Shown here piece by piece: positions 12,426 through 25,375 of a DNA stretch of 64,000 nt. The DNA comes from Himantopus leucocephalus. Lineage: Eukaryota; Chordata; Aves; Charadriiformes; Recurvirostridae. The stretch covers positions 8,473,420 to 8,537,419 of the forward strand of contig RSEF01000019.1 of NCBI GenBank assembly GCA_003993805.1, written 5' to 3'. The notes beneath the pieces are model-generated. The model was given only the letters and a program-made list of their open reading frames with translations, ran no database searches and was not told where the DNA came from. Each line of letters begins with the position of its first letter. Position 1 is the stretch's first letter. The position numbers and the translations under genes were made by a program.

Positions 12426-13828
12426 TTCTTAAAGATGCATAACAAATTAATCGGGGTTTACTACAGTGCTAATGAGAGAGAGAGAGACAGAAAAAGCCTG
12501 GGTGGTCCATGTTTAATATCAATGTCCACTGAAAAATTGCTGCTCTTACTGGCTGGTTTGATTGACTGGACTTTTTATTTTATTTTTATTTTTTTTAAAG
12601 GCTCCATATCCTCACTGCTTTGAGTTTGCTTTTTATTTTTTATTTTTTTTCCTCTGCTTTGTTATGAGTTTTTAATGCCCACTTGGAATGTAACTCACAA
12701 GGATTGGGGTCAGGGGCGTTATGAAGGCATGACTTCTCACAAACTTTTTAGAAATAATTTTATCAAGGAAGCAAAAATGATGATTGGGTCTTACAAGCAG
12801 CCCCAAAGAGAGATGTTGGCGCTTTTTAATGTAGAGATGTTCAGTAGTAGCACAAATCATAATTAGGGTGGAGCGAGACTAGCATCTCCTGTCGCTAGGA
12901 TCATTAGCAACGCAGGGTTTAATTATTGAAAACGAGTGCCCTGCGCCCACAAGTGTGACCCTGTGGCGCTGGCGGCTGCAGGCGTAGCAGACCCACGCAT
13001 GTCTTCTCCTCTTTCATTCGCTTTGGGTTGGTGGCTCTTTGTAGAGCTGCCGTAACCGTGTGAGGGCTGCGGCGAGAAGCCACCAAAAAAGGGCTCGGAC
13101 TGCCGCCGCCCCGGCCCCGGCCACTAACCGCCCCCTCGCCTCGCCGCGGCCGTGCTCTCCCGCACTCCCTGCCCTCGCTTCTGCTCCTAGACTTCGCTTG
13201 CAAATCATGGGCAAATTACTTAAATTTTGGCAAGAGGGAGGAGCTTTCCCCTGCCAGCTTCCGCTGTGTCGCGCCTCCTAATCTCCCCCCAAATGGCAGA
13301 AGAGCTGCAGACCTGTGTGACAATGCCTCCATCCATTGGCTTTCTGTTTAACAAGACCAGATTCTGGACTTTCGGGTAGAAAACACGCATCGTATTTAAA
13401 TTCTGTTTTTCTTTAAGTGTTTCTACCCATTTTATAAGTTTGTGAGAAGTAAATTGCATGCTTACAGTAGAACTGTAATGCATTTTAATGTTTGTTAATC
13501 CACTTGTTTAAAATGTCAGTGTCAAAGGCTCTACAATACACGGCTATGCTGTTCATTTCATTAAAGATGCTTGATGTAATAATTGGTTAGTTTTCTTTTT
13601 ACTTTTCTGCAGGCAATAGCTTTTTTTAATCTGTATGGCTTCTTATTATTTTGTTTGGGTTTTTTTGCTATGAATTGCTTTGCTTTTGTGAACTTGTCTT
13701 AGTGTGCATGATTTGCAAACATTTCGGCTATTGTGAATTTTCTCATTTTTTGTAAATAGTCCATCTGTGCTTTTCTTTTTTTCTTTTTTATGACTTTTTT
13801 CCTGTAAGTAACTGAGGTAGAAAATAAT

Positions 13829-13834
13829 AATAAA
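13829..13834 (+). promoter_or_regulatory. MSI2: Poly(A) signal AATAAA, short-isoform UTR
   Basis: This is a canonical AATAAA hexamer in a U-rich context, about 1.4 kb after the short-isoform stop. It is one of three candidates. Its use cannot be judged from sequence alone. Confidence 0.45.
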
Positions 13835-13931
13835 TTGTTTACAACGGATATGCTGTGTTGCTGCTCTCTTAGCTTGCAGTTTTAATAATTTTGGTTTGGA
13901 CGCACCAAATAACCAGTACCAATGACAATTT

Positions 13932-13945
13932 AATAAAAGAATAAA
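13932..13945 (+). promoter_or_regulatory. MSI2: Paired poly(A) signals, short-isoform UTR
   Basis: Two AATAAA hexamers (13932-13937 and 13940-13945) sit close together and are followed within about 35 bases by a GT-rich stretch, the usual layout of a cleavage site. This is the preferred candidate end of the alternative terminal exon. Confidence 0.55.
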
Positions 13946-14337
13946 ACAACCATCACTCAAAGTGTGTGACCCAGTGTTTGAAGAATCTGCAGATGAACGG
14001 TTACATACGAGGTGTGTTTACAGCAAAAACTAAAACCAAAACAGACGACAGTGCACTTGTAAGTGGGGGGAGAGGAGTGACGCCGTGTTAAAATTGCGGT
14101 GTTCCCTGCAGTCTCACCTTCCACCGCTGCGGCCAGCGCGGTCCGTGCCAGCGACCGAGGCGGGTTTAAGCGTCAAACCCATAAGCGCATTAGAAACCCT
14201 TGTTGCAAACTCTCCAGCACTACCGTGCCGGAATCTGTTGCTGCTGTTTGGAAATTAAAAGGAAAATCAGGTAACTCTTGTTGCTGTGAGGAGGTCCCTG
14301 GCTGGGTGGCAGCCGGTGGTCTGGGTGCAGACCCCGC

Positions 14338-14367
14338 GGTGGCACGGGTCACGGTGGCACGGGTCCC
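14338..14367. repeat. Two-copy tandem 15-bp repeat
   Basis: The unit GGTGGCACGGGTC plus two bases occurs twice in direct succession; the copies differ only in the last two bases (AC versus CC). It is a small local duplication within the intron with no evident function. Confidence 0.6.
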
Positions 14368-17300
14368 GCTGGCTGTGCCTGCGGGGCGGGGACGTTGCCG
14401 TCACTGCGTTTGTCTGTTATACTTTCTTCCATCGTTACCTGGATGGTTGGGGATTGTCAAAGTTACTTAAGAAGTCTTCAGCTCAGGAATTTCATCTTTT
14501 TTTTTTAATTAAGGGTTTGTTTGCTTGTATGTTTGTTAAAGCTTATTAAAACCTTTGTATATGGGGAGAGGTGGGAAAAACAAATATTTTCACAAACTTT
14601 GCAGAGCTCAGGGAAATACACTTGCTTATTGATAATGGTGGCCCATAGTGCGCGAAGCCCAGCCGTGGGGCACGCTCCTGCAGTGCCCGGTGCTGTGAAA
14701 ATGCAACGCAAGATCAGCTCAAAGTCTGAACTGATGTTTTTCATTATTATGAGAGCCTTTTAGACCGACCTTTTGTTACTCTACAGAGCTTAATTTAGTT
14801 TCTTTCCCGATACCAGTCACAATCTGCTCACTTGTCGGCCGTCGGTGCTGGGCAGGAAGGCATTCTCGTGTGACAGTTATTTGTGAGGCTTGCCTGTAGG
14901 TCTGAGAGAGCAGGTGAGGTAAGGAAGTTCCTGTGGCCGTTATTTAGGACACCCGGCAATACTACGAAGCTGCACGTTACGTTACTGCTGCAGGTTTCTC
15001 GCTCTTGGATAATAACCTCCTAAGGGGGCGTGCAGTGGGAACGGGAGGAAAAGAGCGTGTGTGTAGGTTCAGCGCACCGCAAAGCCGAGCGTTTCGCCTG
15101 CAGCGAGGTGCGGAGGTACAGCGCCACAGCCGCCCCGGGGAGGTGCAGCTTCACCGCCTTGAGTGCGGTCTGGCAAGGGCTGGGAGTTGGGACGTGCAGC
15201 TCACCAGAAGGAGCGTAAAACGAATTCCCACGAAGGACTTAGCTGTAATTCTGCCAGTTGATACCAGCCGCGGTCTGGCTCCCAGCGCGATGTGCACGGT
15301 GCTTCAACGACCCCCAGCCACGTTCCCGTGTACACGAGCACCCGACTACTCTGCTGGTGTAAAGAGGTTTTAAAGTGGAGATGCTGCCTACACACGGCTT
15401 CTTTACCAGTAGGGAGTAACGAAGTTAGCATTAATAAGAGTCAACTCTGTAAAACACTCTTTTTAAAGCGCTGTTACACAAGTCTAAGACTTGTATAACA
15501 CTTAGTAAAGGGAGCAAAGTTAGTCTGGCTGTAATATTTTAATGATCGAACTTAAGAAAGAAGGAGAAATTGCTGGCAGCTGCAAAAAAGGAGGTGCAAA
15601 TACAAAATATATTCTAAATCGTCTATTCAGTTAGTTAAGCCTTGTAACAGTAAGAGAGTGGAGCAAAGCTGGAAATGTTTCTCGCTCCTTTGTCTAACCC
15701 TTTCTTAACTGCTTAAAATCTGCTCTAATCATCCCGGCGCTGCATGCTTTTTTTCACCTGAAACACATTACTGCATCTGCATGGCATAAAATGGTTTCCA
15801 AAGTGCATTTGAAATCTGCTAGAACCACCTTAATTACCGCTCTTCAAACCTCTCCGTTTCAGCCTCCATCGGTGAAAACACAGACTATAGACTGGACCTG
15901 TTTTAAAATTAAGATTTTGAGTTTCTTCTGCTGGCGGAGGGCAGGACGGTTCACATTGCAGGTGCATCCCTGGAGTGAGGAGCAGCTGGAACTGCAGACA
16001 GCAAACTGAGAAATTAATATAGCAAAGCCCATAAATTTCCAGGCAGAAGGTACTCCTTCAAGTTCTGCCCAGATGACAGTAGCTTTTGTTTTGACGCAGG
16101 AAAAGATGACACCTAGAGCTGTTGTTCCCTGAGTCCGAGCAGAGCTAAAGCACCTTTGCCTTTTAGGCATATTTTTTGTGATGTTGCAGAGAATCGCGTA
16201 AAATTCCTTTTTCACCTCCCATTTCCCCCACTCCTTAAAATAATCTCCTGGATATTAAATTTAAGGCGAGGTTTGCAAGAGATGAGCTGTTGATCTGAGC
16301 GGTGGTCCAGCTTCCGCCAATTTCAATGGCAGCAGAGCGTGGTGAGTAAAACTGCTGCCCGTCCCCCTTCCCTGCCCCGTCACCTCTGCGCGCGCGAGCC
16401 TGCTCCTAAGGTTTCCCCAGACAGCACCTCTGGCTAGGGACCAAAACTGCCCAGATCTTCATTAGGTTTTTCTCTACTGATACCTTGAATAACTGCTTGA
16501 GCAATAAGAACATCTTGAACATTGAACTGAAATGCTGATTGTCCTGTTCTCAGCTGCTCACTGATCCATGCGTGGAGCTTGAGACAGGCTTTAAAACTTC
16601 GTTTCAGGGTCATTGCCCTGAAAATGAGTGATCGTAAAGGGACAGGAAGGAGAGAAAAGGAAAAAAAAAAAAAAACAACAGCATTTTGGGGTGGTACTGC
16701 AGCAACAGAGCTTCTGAGCCATCGCTTCTGCTGTGACCAGGCCACAGCTGCAGCAACTGGGAAGTGTAATGAGAGTAATTATTCACAAGAGTAAAGAGGC
16801 GTAACGCAAACACACATGTATGGAAGAAAACATGGATGACCCTATAGAGAGAAGAATGGGATCTGGTAACGCCAGTTCTGCCGTAAGGAAATCTACGGGT
16901 GTGAGTTGGGCGGAGCACGATGGCTAGCCTGCTTTTATGCCTTATGCCACCATAGATTTTTAACTGTAAAGCTGTTAAAAATTGGGAGCTGGGGCTTGCA
17001 AAGAACTTGAAGAGATTAGTCTCCTTAAAGCACAATAACATTCAAATGTGAATGTTTTTCAATCACATTTAGCAGTAGGATTTCAAGCCAATAATTAAGT
17101 AGCTTCCAAGTCCTGCTTTGCCCAGAAGCAGTAATACGTCGTTGCTGCAGTGATGCCCGAGAGGTTTCTGGGCTCAGCATCACAATCCTCTCCTCTGACC
17201 TTTTTTGTAAGGTGGATTATGAAATACCCAGCGGCGGTTCCTGCAGCCAGGCAGTGGGGAGTTCCCCGGCTCTGCCAGCGGCGGCTGTTGCGCTCGGTGA

Positions 17301-20300
17301 GCTGCAGTGTCTCTCTGAGGGGCGTTCACTCACAACTTCGGCACACGTAGGTTGTGGAGAATTTCCTCCCCTCCGATAACCCCTTCCTCTGATTAATTAT
17401 CTTCTCTTTTACATAGTTGCCTCTTGTCTGCCTTGAATTTTTCCAGCTGCAACCTCCAGACGTGAGTTCTTTTCATGCCTTGGTTCATCATCAAGGACCT
17501 GTCTTTTAATAATACTTATCCAGGTAGTTTAGATCATTCATAAAAGTTTAAGCAAGCGGTTGAACCAAATAGCTCATTTTCTGTACCATCAAAGCAACTG
17601 AAATGAGGCTTGAAGCAAATCAGTGCCACTTTGCTGAACTTTAAATGTGTGCCTTAACGCGGTTCCATCTAACCTGCCCTTGTTCCCTCGGCGGCAGGTG
17701 ACTGAAATTCAGAGCTGCTGCGCTGCGGGACAGGCTGGGTACCGTGAGTTCACACGCATTCCTCCCCCTGCCGTCATCGTTGCATTTATACTTACCTTGT
17801 TTATTAAAAACCGATTGTAAATGTTTGGCTTCAGGCTTTAAAATGAGAAATGCTTTCATCGGAGCGATCAACTCTAGTATTAAACAGAATTACTTGCTTT
17901 TAGGAAGCGATTTGGTTGAGATTCTCTTTCATGCACATCAGCTGCGTTCACTTGAAGCTCATAATTCTCTGTGTTTCACCAGTTCCTAAATTAGGGAGAA
18001 TCCAAATTACATACTGAGTTCGAGCGTTGGATGGTGGGAGGTACAGTTTTCATAGGACACGTTTGAGAAGTATAGCGGATGCCTTGAAGCTGCTATAGGG
18101 TAAGAACAGTTTTTAAGTAGAGTAAATAAACTAAATCAGCTACCAGCGTTTGCGTTTTGGTATGCATTTTTTTGAATAAATAGTTTTCTTAGAATAAACT
18201 ATTTGCCTTTGAGAAGTTTCCCAGTTTTCTGTACAGTGAAATAACTGCAAAAGGGTTATTACACTTGAAACGACACAGAATGATAATTTGGAGACAAACA
18301 AGGCTTTGTCTCACTGATGCATAAAGTAATTACTGGGCAAAAGTGCATCATTCTCATTTTAAAAACCGTGGCCTGAGAGTGGTAAACAGCTGAAAAATGG
18401 GTCGTTTACTGTACATAAAGTGGAAGTGCCAAATTTTAAATTAACTCTATTTGGGCTTTATTGTTGTGTTGAAATTCCAAAGCAGAAATATTTGTTCATA
18501 ATAACACCCGTCTGCAAACACGCAGCCAGTGTGAAGCGCATTAGGGGTGTCTGACGTTGAGAATGCTCCTGCAAAATCTTGCCACGCACCGTACATTTTA
18601 AGCAGCAGATGACTGTGCCTTGACTAACGCAGTGGGCTGCTTAATGAGGGTTCCATTATGCATGATGTGCTGTATCTGAAGTTCGCTAATTTTCTGACCT
18701 GGTGAAATAGATTTTAATAAGCTTGATGTAACACAGCATATAAAGACAAAGGGGAACACTTAATGGGGCTGTCACAATAAAGGACTCTGAGCGGGCTGGG
18801 AGATGCTAAAGGTGTTAATAGAATTGATCAAAAGCTTTGGTGAGAAACTGCATTTCCGTGGAGGTCTGCCCTGCACCATGCTCGGTCCCTTCTCTGGGCT
18901 GTTGTGTGGACGGCACTGTCCCACTTCTTTAAGGACAAACCAGGGTCACCGGTGGGAAACGCGAGACATTTCGAGCAGGGCTTGTAGCTGCCTCCACGTT
19001 CGCTTCCTACGGACTTTGGGAGAGCCTCAGTAGAGTCTTCAATCAAATCCCAAAGAGTTAATTGCTACTAAACAATGATGACGTGTTTTGTATTATTTGA
19101 TAGAATCCCAGTTTGGTAGAATCACCAGTTCTAGACAAAATTTGATTTCTCTGGGTATACATTCTTCTCTAAATGCTGAGCATTTAGTTGTTAATCCAAA
19201 GCTTGAAATGGTAGCAGGGTTTTTTTCTTTCTTATTCTTGTTTTCTTATAGAAAGGGAGGGGGAGTCTGAGACAGAGAGATCTGAGAGATGAAGGTTTTA
19301 AACATAAAGGGATTGTTTTGGGATGGAGTTTTCCCTCGTGCGTGCTCACCATTAAAGACTGCATTTTTGTCCAGTAAATTGGACCCACGCCTGCCTGCCT
19401 TCAAAAAAAAAAAAAGGCTACCAGGCTCTTCTGCTTCATGGTTTTGAGTCTCTGATACTTTTGAAATGAAGCCTAAAGATCCTACAAAGAGGATAACACT
19501 GCCTAATGGAAAGAATAATGCAAGCGAGAACCCATTTGAAATGACAGCTGTGAGCCTCGGGAAGCTTTTCTGTGCTGATCAAAGCTGCTGGTAACGTTGT
19601 TTGAAAAGAGGATATCAGTTTCCCCCTCTCTTTTTCCCACTCAACCTGCAGACGATTTTATATTCCAGACTTGGCATTTTTTTCCCGGGCGATCAAGTGC
19701 ACCTCCTCAATGGCCGGTGTTCAGATCGGCGCGCCGGGGAGCACCATTGGCGTAAGAGGCAAAGTGTTTTGGGGGCGGGATGCAGCCTCTGAGCTGGATC
19801 CCCCTCCTGCGTAGGGCCCTCCGAAACGCCCCGCAGAGACACGGTGACTTGGCGAGACTGAGCCGCAGTGTTCAGTGTGCAAATACTCCAAACGATCTGT
19901 AAACAGAGAGGAAGGATTTTGCTTGCTAGGCACAGTTTTATGGTTGCGTTTATTTTATTCTCCATGCGTGTCCCATAATTTTGCTTATTTTCTAAAGTCC
20001 GTTGCTGGAGTCAGATGATGATTTCAGCATCTCGGCTTCCATTTTCATTCTTGTTTTAAATCCATACGCTTATTGCTAAAGTCTAAGCATACGACCTCAT
20101 GTGCCCCAAGTGCTTTAGCTATTAGAAGCAGAGAAAATTCTTTGCGTAATATTTTTAGATGTAAGAACTAATTGCATGATTTTTGTGAATTCTTTTTGGT
20201 TTGATTCCTCTTGTCTGGCTGTTTGTAGAGGACAGGGTCTTGCGTTCCTTAGGGGCAACAAGATATTTGGGGTCTTCAAGTGCGGAAGAGAGCCGAGGAG

Positions 20301-22474
20301 GCCTGAAGCAGTTGCTGATTTCTCATAGAGGAAGCCCCGGCTGCGCGCCAGGGAGTCCTGGCAGCACGCGTGGAGCACAGGCATGTAAAGCGGTTGTGTT
20401 TCTCACTCGCTCCTGGTTGCCTTGTAACCAGCTTCAGGCTGGGGTAAAGGAGAAATCGGTGGTTTGAGAAGGGAACGATGCTGCTGGAGCGGGAGATGGA
20501 GCAGGGCAGAGACCTGTGGAGGACGCGCGCCCTTCACCGGGAGCCCTTGAGCCCCTCAAGTCCCCCGTAAGGACTAGCCCTGGTCTTGCCAGATTTGTTC
20601 ACAAAAGCTCCTGGAAGATCCGCTAAACTCTGGGCTCGCGGTGTTCTCTGCTGGGGAATGCCGAGCGCGAGCCGGCGGGGCTGGGCGCTGCCTGCCCAAA
20701 CGTCTGCCCCCCCTCGGTCCCCCCTGCTCCCGAAGGCGTTTGGGCCTTGGAGGAGGCTGTTGCTTGCAGCCAGCCCTTGGCTAAATCTGTGACCTTAGGG
20801 CAAAGCGTTTAAAAACAGATGTGTCCATCTTCCCTCGCATGGGGCTGCTTCAGTATTTAAAGTGCAACTATTGATGCAGGAAGCAGAAAAATGTATCTGT
20901 GAAAAATTGAACTCCAAATAGTGGCTTTAGCTCGTTCGGAGCAATAAGAGAGCATGAAATTGATGTGAGTCCTCGGGGCTTTCCTGGACAGTGTGCGAGC
21001 CCATTGCAAAACATTTATTGTAAAATATCTTCTAATTGCAGTGCCTAAAGTGGGCACTTTGGTCCCTTCGAACAGCTTTGGTATCTTGTTTTCTCTAGGC
21101 AATTATGAGCAGTGGATACACAAAGAAGGACAGGGATCGTTCCGGCAGGAATTAGAGCTCCTTAAGCAAATGCGGGGAATGAATTGATCTCTCCCTCCGC
21201 CCCTTTTGATTTCCCAGTTGACTTCAGAGAGCAGAGGGCTCAGAGGGAGCTGGGCCGGCGCCGGCTGCGCTCCCTGCCTTGCCGGCGGTGGGATCCAGAG
21301 CACACTGCGGTCAATGCTCCCGTTGACTTCAAGGCGCTCTGGTCCGGGCACCCCTTCCTGGCATCTGGTTACCTCCAAGACGCCTGTTAAAATGAAGCAG
21401 GAGCGTGCAAGCCCCTCGGCAGCTGGCTGCAGGGTGCAAAGAGCCTGCTGATACCCCTCGGTGGCCCCTGGCATCCCCCTGTGGCCAGCAGTCCTGCATC
21501 CCCAAAGCCACCGCTCTGTCTCTGGGAATAGCCTGCACTTCCCAGGCATCGCTAAGGGAAAACAGTGGCACTGGCACGTCACACGCTGGGCTCTGCCACC
21601 TAACGCTTCTCCTTGTCCCCTGCTCCAGCCCTCGGAGGTGTCCCCAGTGCCCCGTGCTGGGGTCCCCATCCGTCAGAGCGGGATGGATCGCATCCACCTC
21701 AGCCGCTGCCGGGGGAACAGCAGCCGGGAAGGTGCCGCTGGGACTCGGCAGCTGCATTTCACCCTGTTTTAAACCCTGATGCCAGGGGAGGGGAATGTGT
21801 GCAGGCACACAGCCTCGCCAGAGCATCAGTGTGCTCTGGGGGACCAGCAAGAGGCTCTGTGGACAAGCAGGTTCCTTCTGGGGGCATCGCAACCAGCAAC
21901 AGTGCCTGTTAATGCTTTCCTCTTCACTAAGGAGCTGCAGATACCTCAGCTCTCAAATTTTAATACAGTGGTGTGACAGCACAGGCAGAAGGGTGCTAGA
22001 GGCAGAAGTTTCTTGCAGTACACAAAATAGGTTCAGTATTAATTGCACTGTCACTGTAGTGCTATTATTTGAAGTCTTCACTGGTGCAGAAGTTTGTAAA
22101 CAATGGGAGGGAATAATGCGGTGTGACCAAAGTGCTTAAACAGTGCTATAGGGTTGGTACGAGGGGAACTGCAGAGCTTGAGCAGAACGTGCAAGAGCCC
22201 GGCTGCACCCTTGGCTCTCTGCAAATGCCTTTCTCAAGTCATTTTGCTTTTCTTTGGGGCTCATTTTATCCCATCTGTGACATGGGGACAGCGTCGGCTG
22301 CCGATCACTGCTGAGAGGTTCATGGGAAACAACCACTTAAGTACAAAAGTAAGTTAGCCCAGTTGTGAGACGCCGCACAGCATTAATGCGCTCAACAGTG
22401 TGATGACGGGGAAATTTGTTTTCAGCTGAACGAGCTGATTAATGCAGTGCCTGGCAAATGTAATTTCAGCGTGG

Positions 22475-22585
22475 GGGATTGATTACTTTCAGTACGTGGG
22501 ATTGATTTAGGGATCTTCCAGTGATGGAGCCAGCCTGTGTGTCTGGATCAGTAAGCAGGTTTTTGCAATTTTGATAATCAATCCC
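22475..22585. promoter_or_regulatory. Three copies of GGGATTGATT (two direct, one inverted)
   Basis: The exact decamer GGGATTGATT is at 22475-22484 and 22498-22507, and its reverse complement is at 22576-22585. The core ATTGAT resembles the PBX/HOX composite site TGATTGAT, though not exactly. The surrounding AT-rich intron is a candidate enhancer. The copies are seen directly; the function is inferred. Confidence 0.35.
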
Positions 22586-24311
22586 TGTTTCCATCTCCTA
22601 CTTCTGGAACCGTACGGGCCGTGCCACTCCGCCTCCGCCCGGCCGGCCACAGCGTTCCCCGGCAGAGCGCAACCAGCCGATCACACTTGAGTTGTTTGGA
22701 GTGCCATGTCGTGCAGATGCTTTTATCTCGGAATTGGGATAATAGCTTTCTTTGGGGGTGGAGGGATTAATTTTTCACACATCTGTCCACTGGAATGCAG
22801 TAACAGATCCTTTGTTCAGGCTCCTTCTGTGGAGTGCATTCTCCACCCTTGTTATTTCATTCTTCTTTTGCATGGCAAAACTTTTTGTCCTGCATTTCAA
22901 ATAGATACTGAGCGTCCCTGGCAGTTGAACAAGAGAAACAAGCTTTCCAGCCCTGTTTTTTATGCTGCTTTCAGGGGATGCTTGGTGATTGGAAGGGTAT
23001 TTGATTGGTTTTGGCAGAGGCATTTTATTCCGTGGAAAATCCACAGCTCCTCTCATCCCTTACGGATGGTTTAGGGAGCCCTTGGAGCCTCCAAATGAGA
23101 GATTTGCTCTTGGCCAGCTGGGCCTGGACATGCCATGGGAACGCTGAGGACGCCGCTCTCGGGACGTGTGCTGTGGTGGGCAGGGAGCGGAGGAGGAGAG
23201 GCTGTAGGGACGGTGCCAGCTCTGCTCCCTCCTAACCCGCAGCGGGAGGGCTCGGGGCTTGGCATAGGCATGGCTCGGCATGAAAATGAAGCCTCAGCCC
23301 TTGTCCTGCTGCTTTCCCTGCTGTTTGAAGGTTGGTTTGACTCTAACACCGAGGTCTTCTCACTCCAGGATATCGCAGCTCCAGCCCTAAATGTATATTG
23401 GGGGACCCAACCAGGGTCGATGGCTCCATCACCGACAAAAGGGAATTTAGCACTTGGGCATTTTTTTGGTTATAATATCCCCTTGTCCGAATGTGCTTCC
23501 TCCTGCGTCCCACTCCACAGAGATTGTGGCAGTTCATCAACATAATAAAAACAAACAGATTCACGTTGGCATTAAGGGACAGGATTTGCCGTGCGGTGCG
23601 TGGGCTCTGCGCATGGGGAGCAGCAGCAGACAGCAGCCTGGAGTAGCTGTGCATACATTTACCTATACTATTTTTTTTTCCCCCAACAGCCCTATTACCA
23701 TACTTAAATGCAAGTATGTCTTTTTTTAATTGATGTTTTAAGTAGCTTCAAGTCACGCTAGCCTAGTTGTTCTCTGCTCCTTTCCCCCTGGTAGATTACC
23801 TGTAGCTGAGACGGTAGTGCTAGAGGTAGCGGGCTGTAGTCTGCTGATTTCTCTGGGTCTCGCTCTCTCCGTTCCTCCAGCTGGCTGTCCTCTTTTTCTG
23901 TTGCCTCAGTTGTTTTTCTGTGGTTCTTCAGCATTGCAAAGCAGCTGTGATCAAAGTCCTGGAGCCCGCTCGAGGGGCAGGTCCCGGGGTGGTGACTACC
24001 CCGGGGCGGTCCTGTCGGGCACCAGGAGCGGTCGGAGCTCCCCAGAGACCAGGAACCTCCGAGGGTTTTGTTGACTTTGCAGCAAGGGGGTTCGGGGTTC
24101 TTGCTGATCACCTGGACCTTGCCATTGCCCTCTTAAAATACATATATTTAAAGTCAGAGCCTCTGGCAGATCTTTTGAGTATTAATGACGTAAAGAAACT
24201 AAATCTGCAATCTTGCTAGCAGCATTTCATTCATCTGCAAGGGCTCGGTCCCCCTGTAGCAGGGTGTAAGTCTTAGAGCTCCTTGATCTGCGGCTGTTTT
24301 GCTTTCAAAAG

Positions 24312-24320
24312 CTTTTTTTT

Positions 24321-24360
<40 letters not shown>

Positions 24361-24364
24361 TTTC
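24312..24364. repeat. (CTTT)n microsatellite
   Basis: About eleven near-perfect CTTT units follow a short T run, making a pyrimidine-only tract on the + strand. It lies about 530 bases upstream of the alanine-rich exon, too far to be part of its polypyrimidine tract. It is likely length-polymorphic. Confidence 0.95.
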
Positions 24365-24895
24365 AAATTACATTCCAGTGAATTTTTTCTGCTTGATCCC
24401 AGCAAATCTGTGATCTTGACCTGAGGACCTCCTCATATTTTCCATTACTGCTATGTCTGTAGATCAGCACGTTATTATCACTTGCAAATAAGCAAAGAAG
24501 AGAATTCCCTCGTTGTTTTGCGAAGCGGTCTGACCCTACCCGTTTGAGAGTACGGAGACGTAAGCAGAGCGCTGCAGGCTCTGCCGCCAGTCTGTCCGCC
24601 CCGGCACCTCGGCTTTCGCGGCGTGCCGTGGCCAGGCGCCCCATCAGCGGCACGCGCCGCCACGTTCCTCTTCTGCCAAGGGGATTTGGGCCACCTTTGT
24701 GCCGGCAGAGCCCACCGGCAGTGGGCACCTGGCGAGGGCTCAGCTCTTTCTAAAGACGGTGCCTGTTGATGGCACGGAGAGCCGGGCCGGCAACCTCTGG
24801 AAACGCTGTGCCCTTGGCGGCCGCCCCGTGCCCTGCAGAGACTCGTGGTACCCGCTGGCTTCTTTCTTTACCCTTCTCCTTTTCTCCATGGCCAG

Positions 24896-24958
24896 GTTTT
24901 CCGGCAGCGGCTTATGGACCAGTAGCAGCGGCAGCCATGGCGGCAGCAAGAGGATCAG
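24896..24958 (+). CDS. MSI2: MSI2 exon: Ala-rich segment
   Basis: This 63-nt exon encodes (G)FPAAAYGPVAAAA then MAAARGS, the alanine-rich part of the Musashi-2 C-terminal low-complexity tail. The acceptor is CCATGGCCAG after a CT-rich stretch, and the donor is TCAG|GTAGGG. Both ends are phase 1, so it is a symmetric exon. From memory, mammalian MSI2 has Val where this sequence has Met (ATG at the fifth residue of the alanine run). A second donor 45 bases downstream can extend it in frame. Confidence 0.95.
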
Positions 24959-25003
24959 GTAGGGGGGCCCGTGGAAGAGCAAACCCTCAGAGTGCAGGGT
25001 CAG
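24959..25003 (+). CDS. MSI2: Optional in-frame extension of the Ala-rich exon
   Basis: Between the donor TCAG|GTAGGG and a second, better donor TCAG|GTAAAAG lie 45 open bases encoding GRGARGRANPQSAGS, with phase 1 kept at both ends. Using the downstream donor would add 15 residues, including an RG-rich motif (RGSGRGARGRA) typical of arginine-methylated, RNA-interacting segments. I recall similar RG-rich sequence after ARGS in some fish and frog Musashi proteins, which supports real use, but I cannot verify that here. The alternative is plain intron that happens to be open. Confidence 0.5.
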
Positions 25004-25375
25004 GTAAAAGCTCTGTCGGTATTCTGTGTGGCTGCAGCTCTCCATCATTTCTCTGATTTTCCTCACACTTATCCTGGGGACCTGAAAACAAATGATAAAA
25101 AAAAAAAAAGAAATTATATGAGAAATAAATAATCAATCCCAAACCAAACCCAAACTACAAGCAGAGGCCACGGGGCCTGGAGCACCTTGCAGGAGATTGG
25201 CATAAGAACTGCCAAAACCAGGGTAGATATTCTGATTTGTTTCTTTATTTATTCCTTTATTATGTTGGTTTCGTTGTTTCTTTGGTTTAAATTCGAGGTT
25301 ATAAAGGACACCCCACAAAAAAAAAAAAAATCGATTTGTGTTTTTGAAAAAAAGGTTTGGTTTCTCATGGAGAGC

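Larger units (their letters stand above)
12426..13965 (+). other. MSI2: 3' UTR of the short MSI2 isoform (3' end inferred)
   Basis: Sequence after the TAG is largely A/T-rich with long T tracts (12580-12660 and 13580-13800) and ends near clustered AATAAA signals at 13829, 13932 and 13940, with a G/T-rich element (AGTGTGTGACCCAGTGTTTG) just after. This fits an alternative polyadenylated UTR. A GC-rich insert (about 13040-13190) is atypical for a UTR, and an ATTAAA at about 13560 could give a shorter form. The boundary at about 13965 is therefore an inference. Confidence 0.55.
13966..24895 (+). other. MSI2: MSI2 intron, distal part
   Basis: This is non-coding sequence between the alternative last exon and the alanine-rich exon. 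It holds a 15-bp unit present twice in tandem (14338-14367), several AT-rich blocks that look constrained (15480-15900, 17500-18800, 22370-22590), a CTTT microsatellite (24312-24364), and a GC-rich stretch leading into the acceptor (24540-24840). Apparent frames at 21100-21900 run on both strands with no family resemblance. No transposon was recognised. Confidence 0.75.

Noticed and set aside
21100..21900. Cluster of open frames on both strands
   Set aside because: No consistent splice sites or known protein similarity; it fits GC-rich intron.
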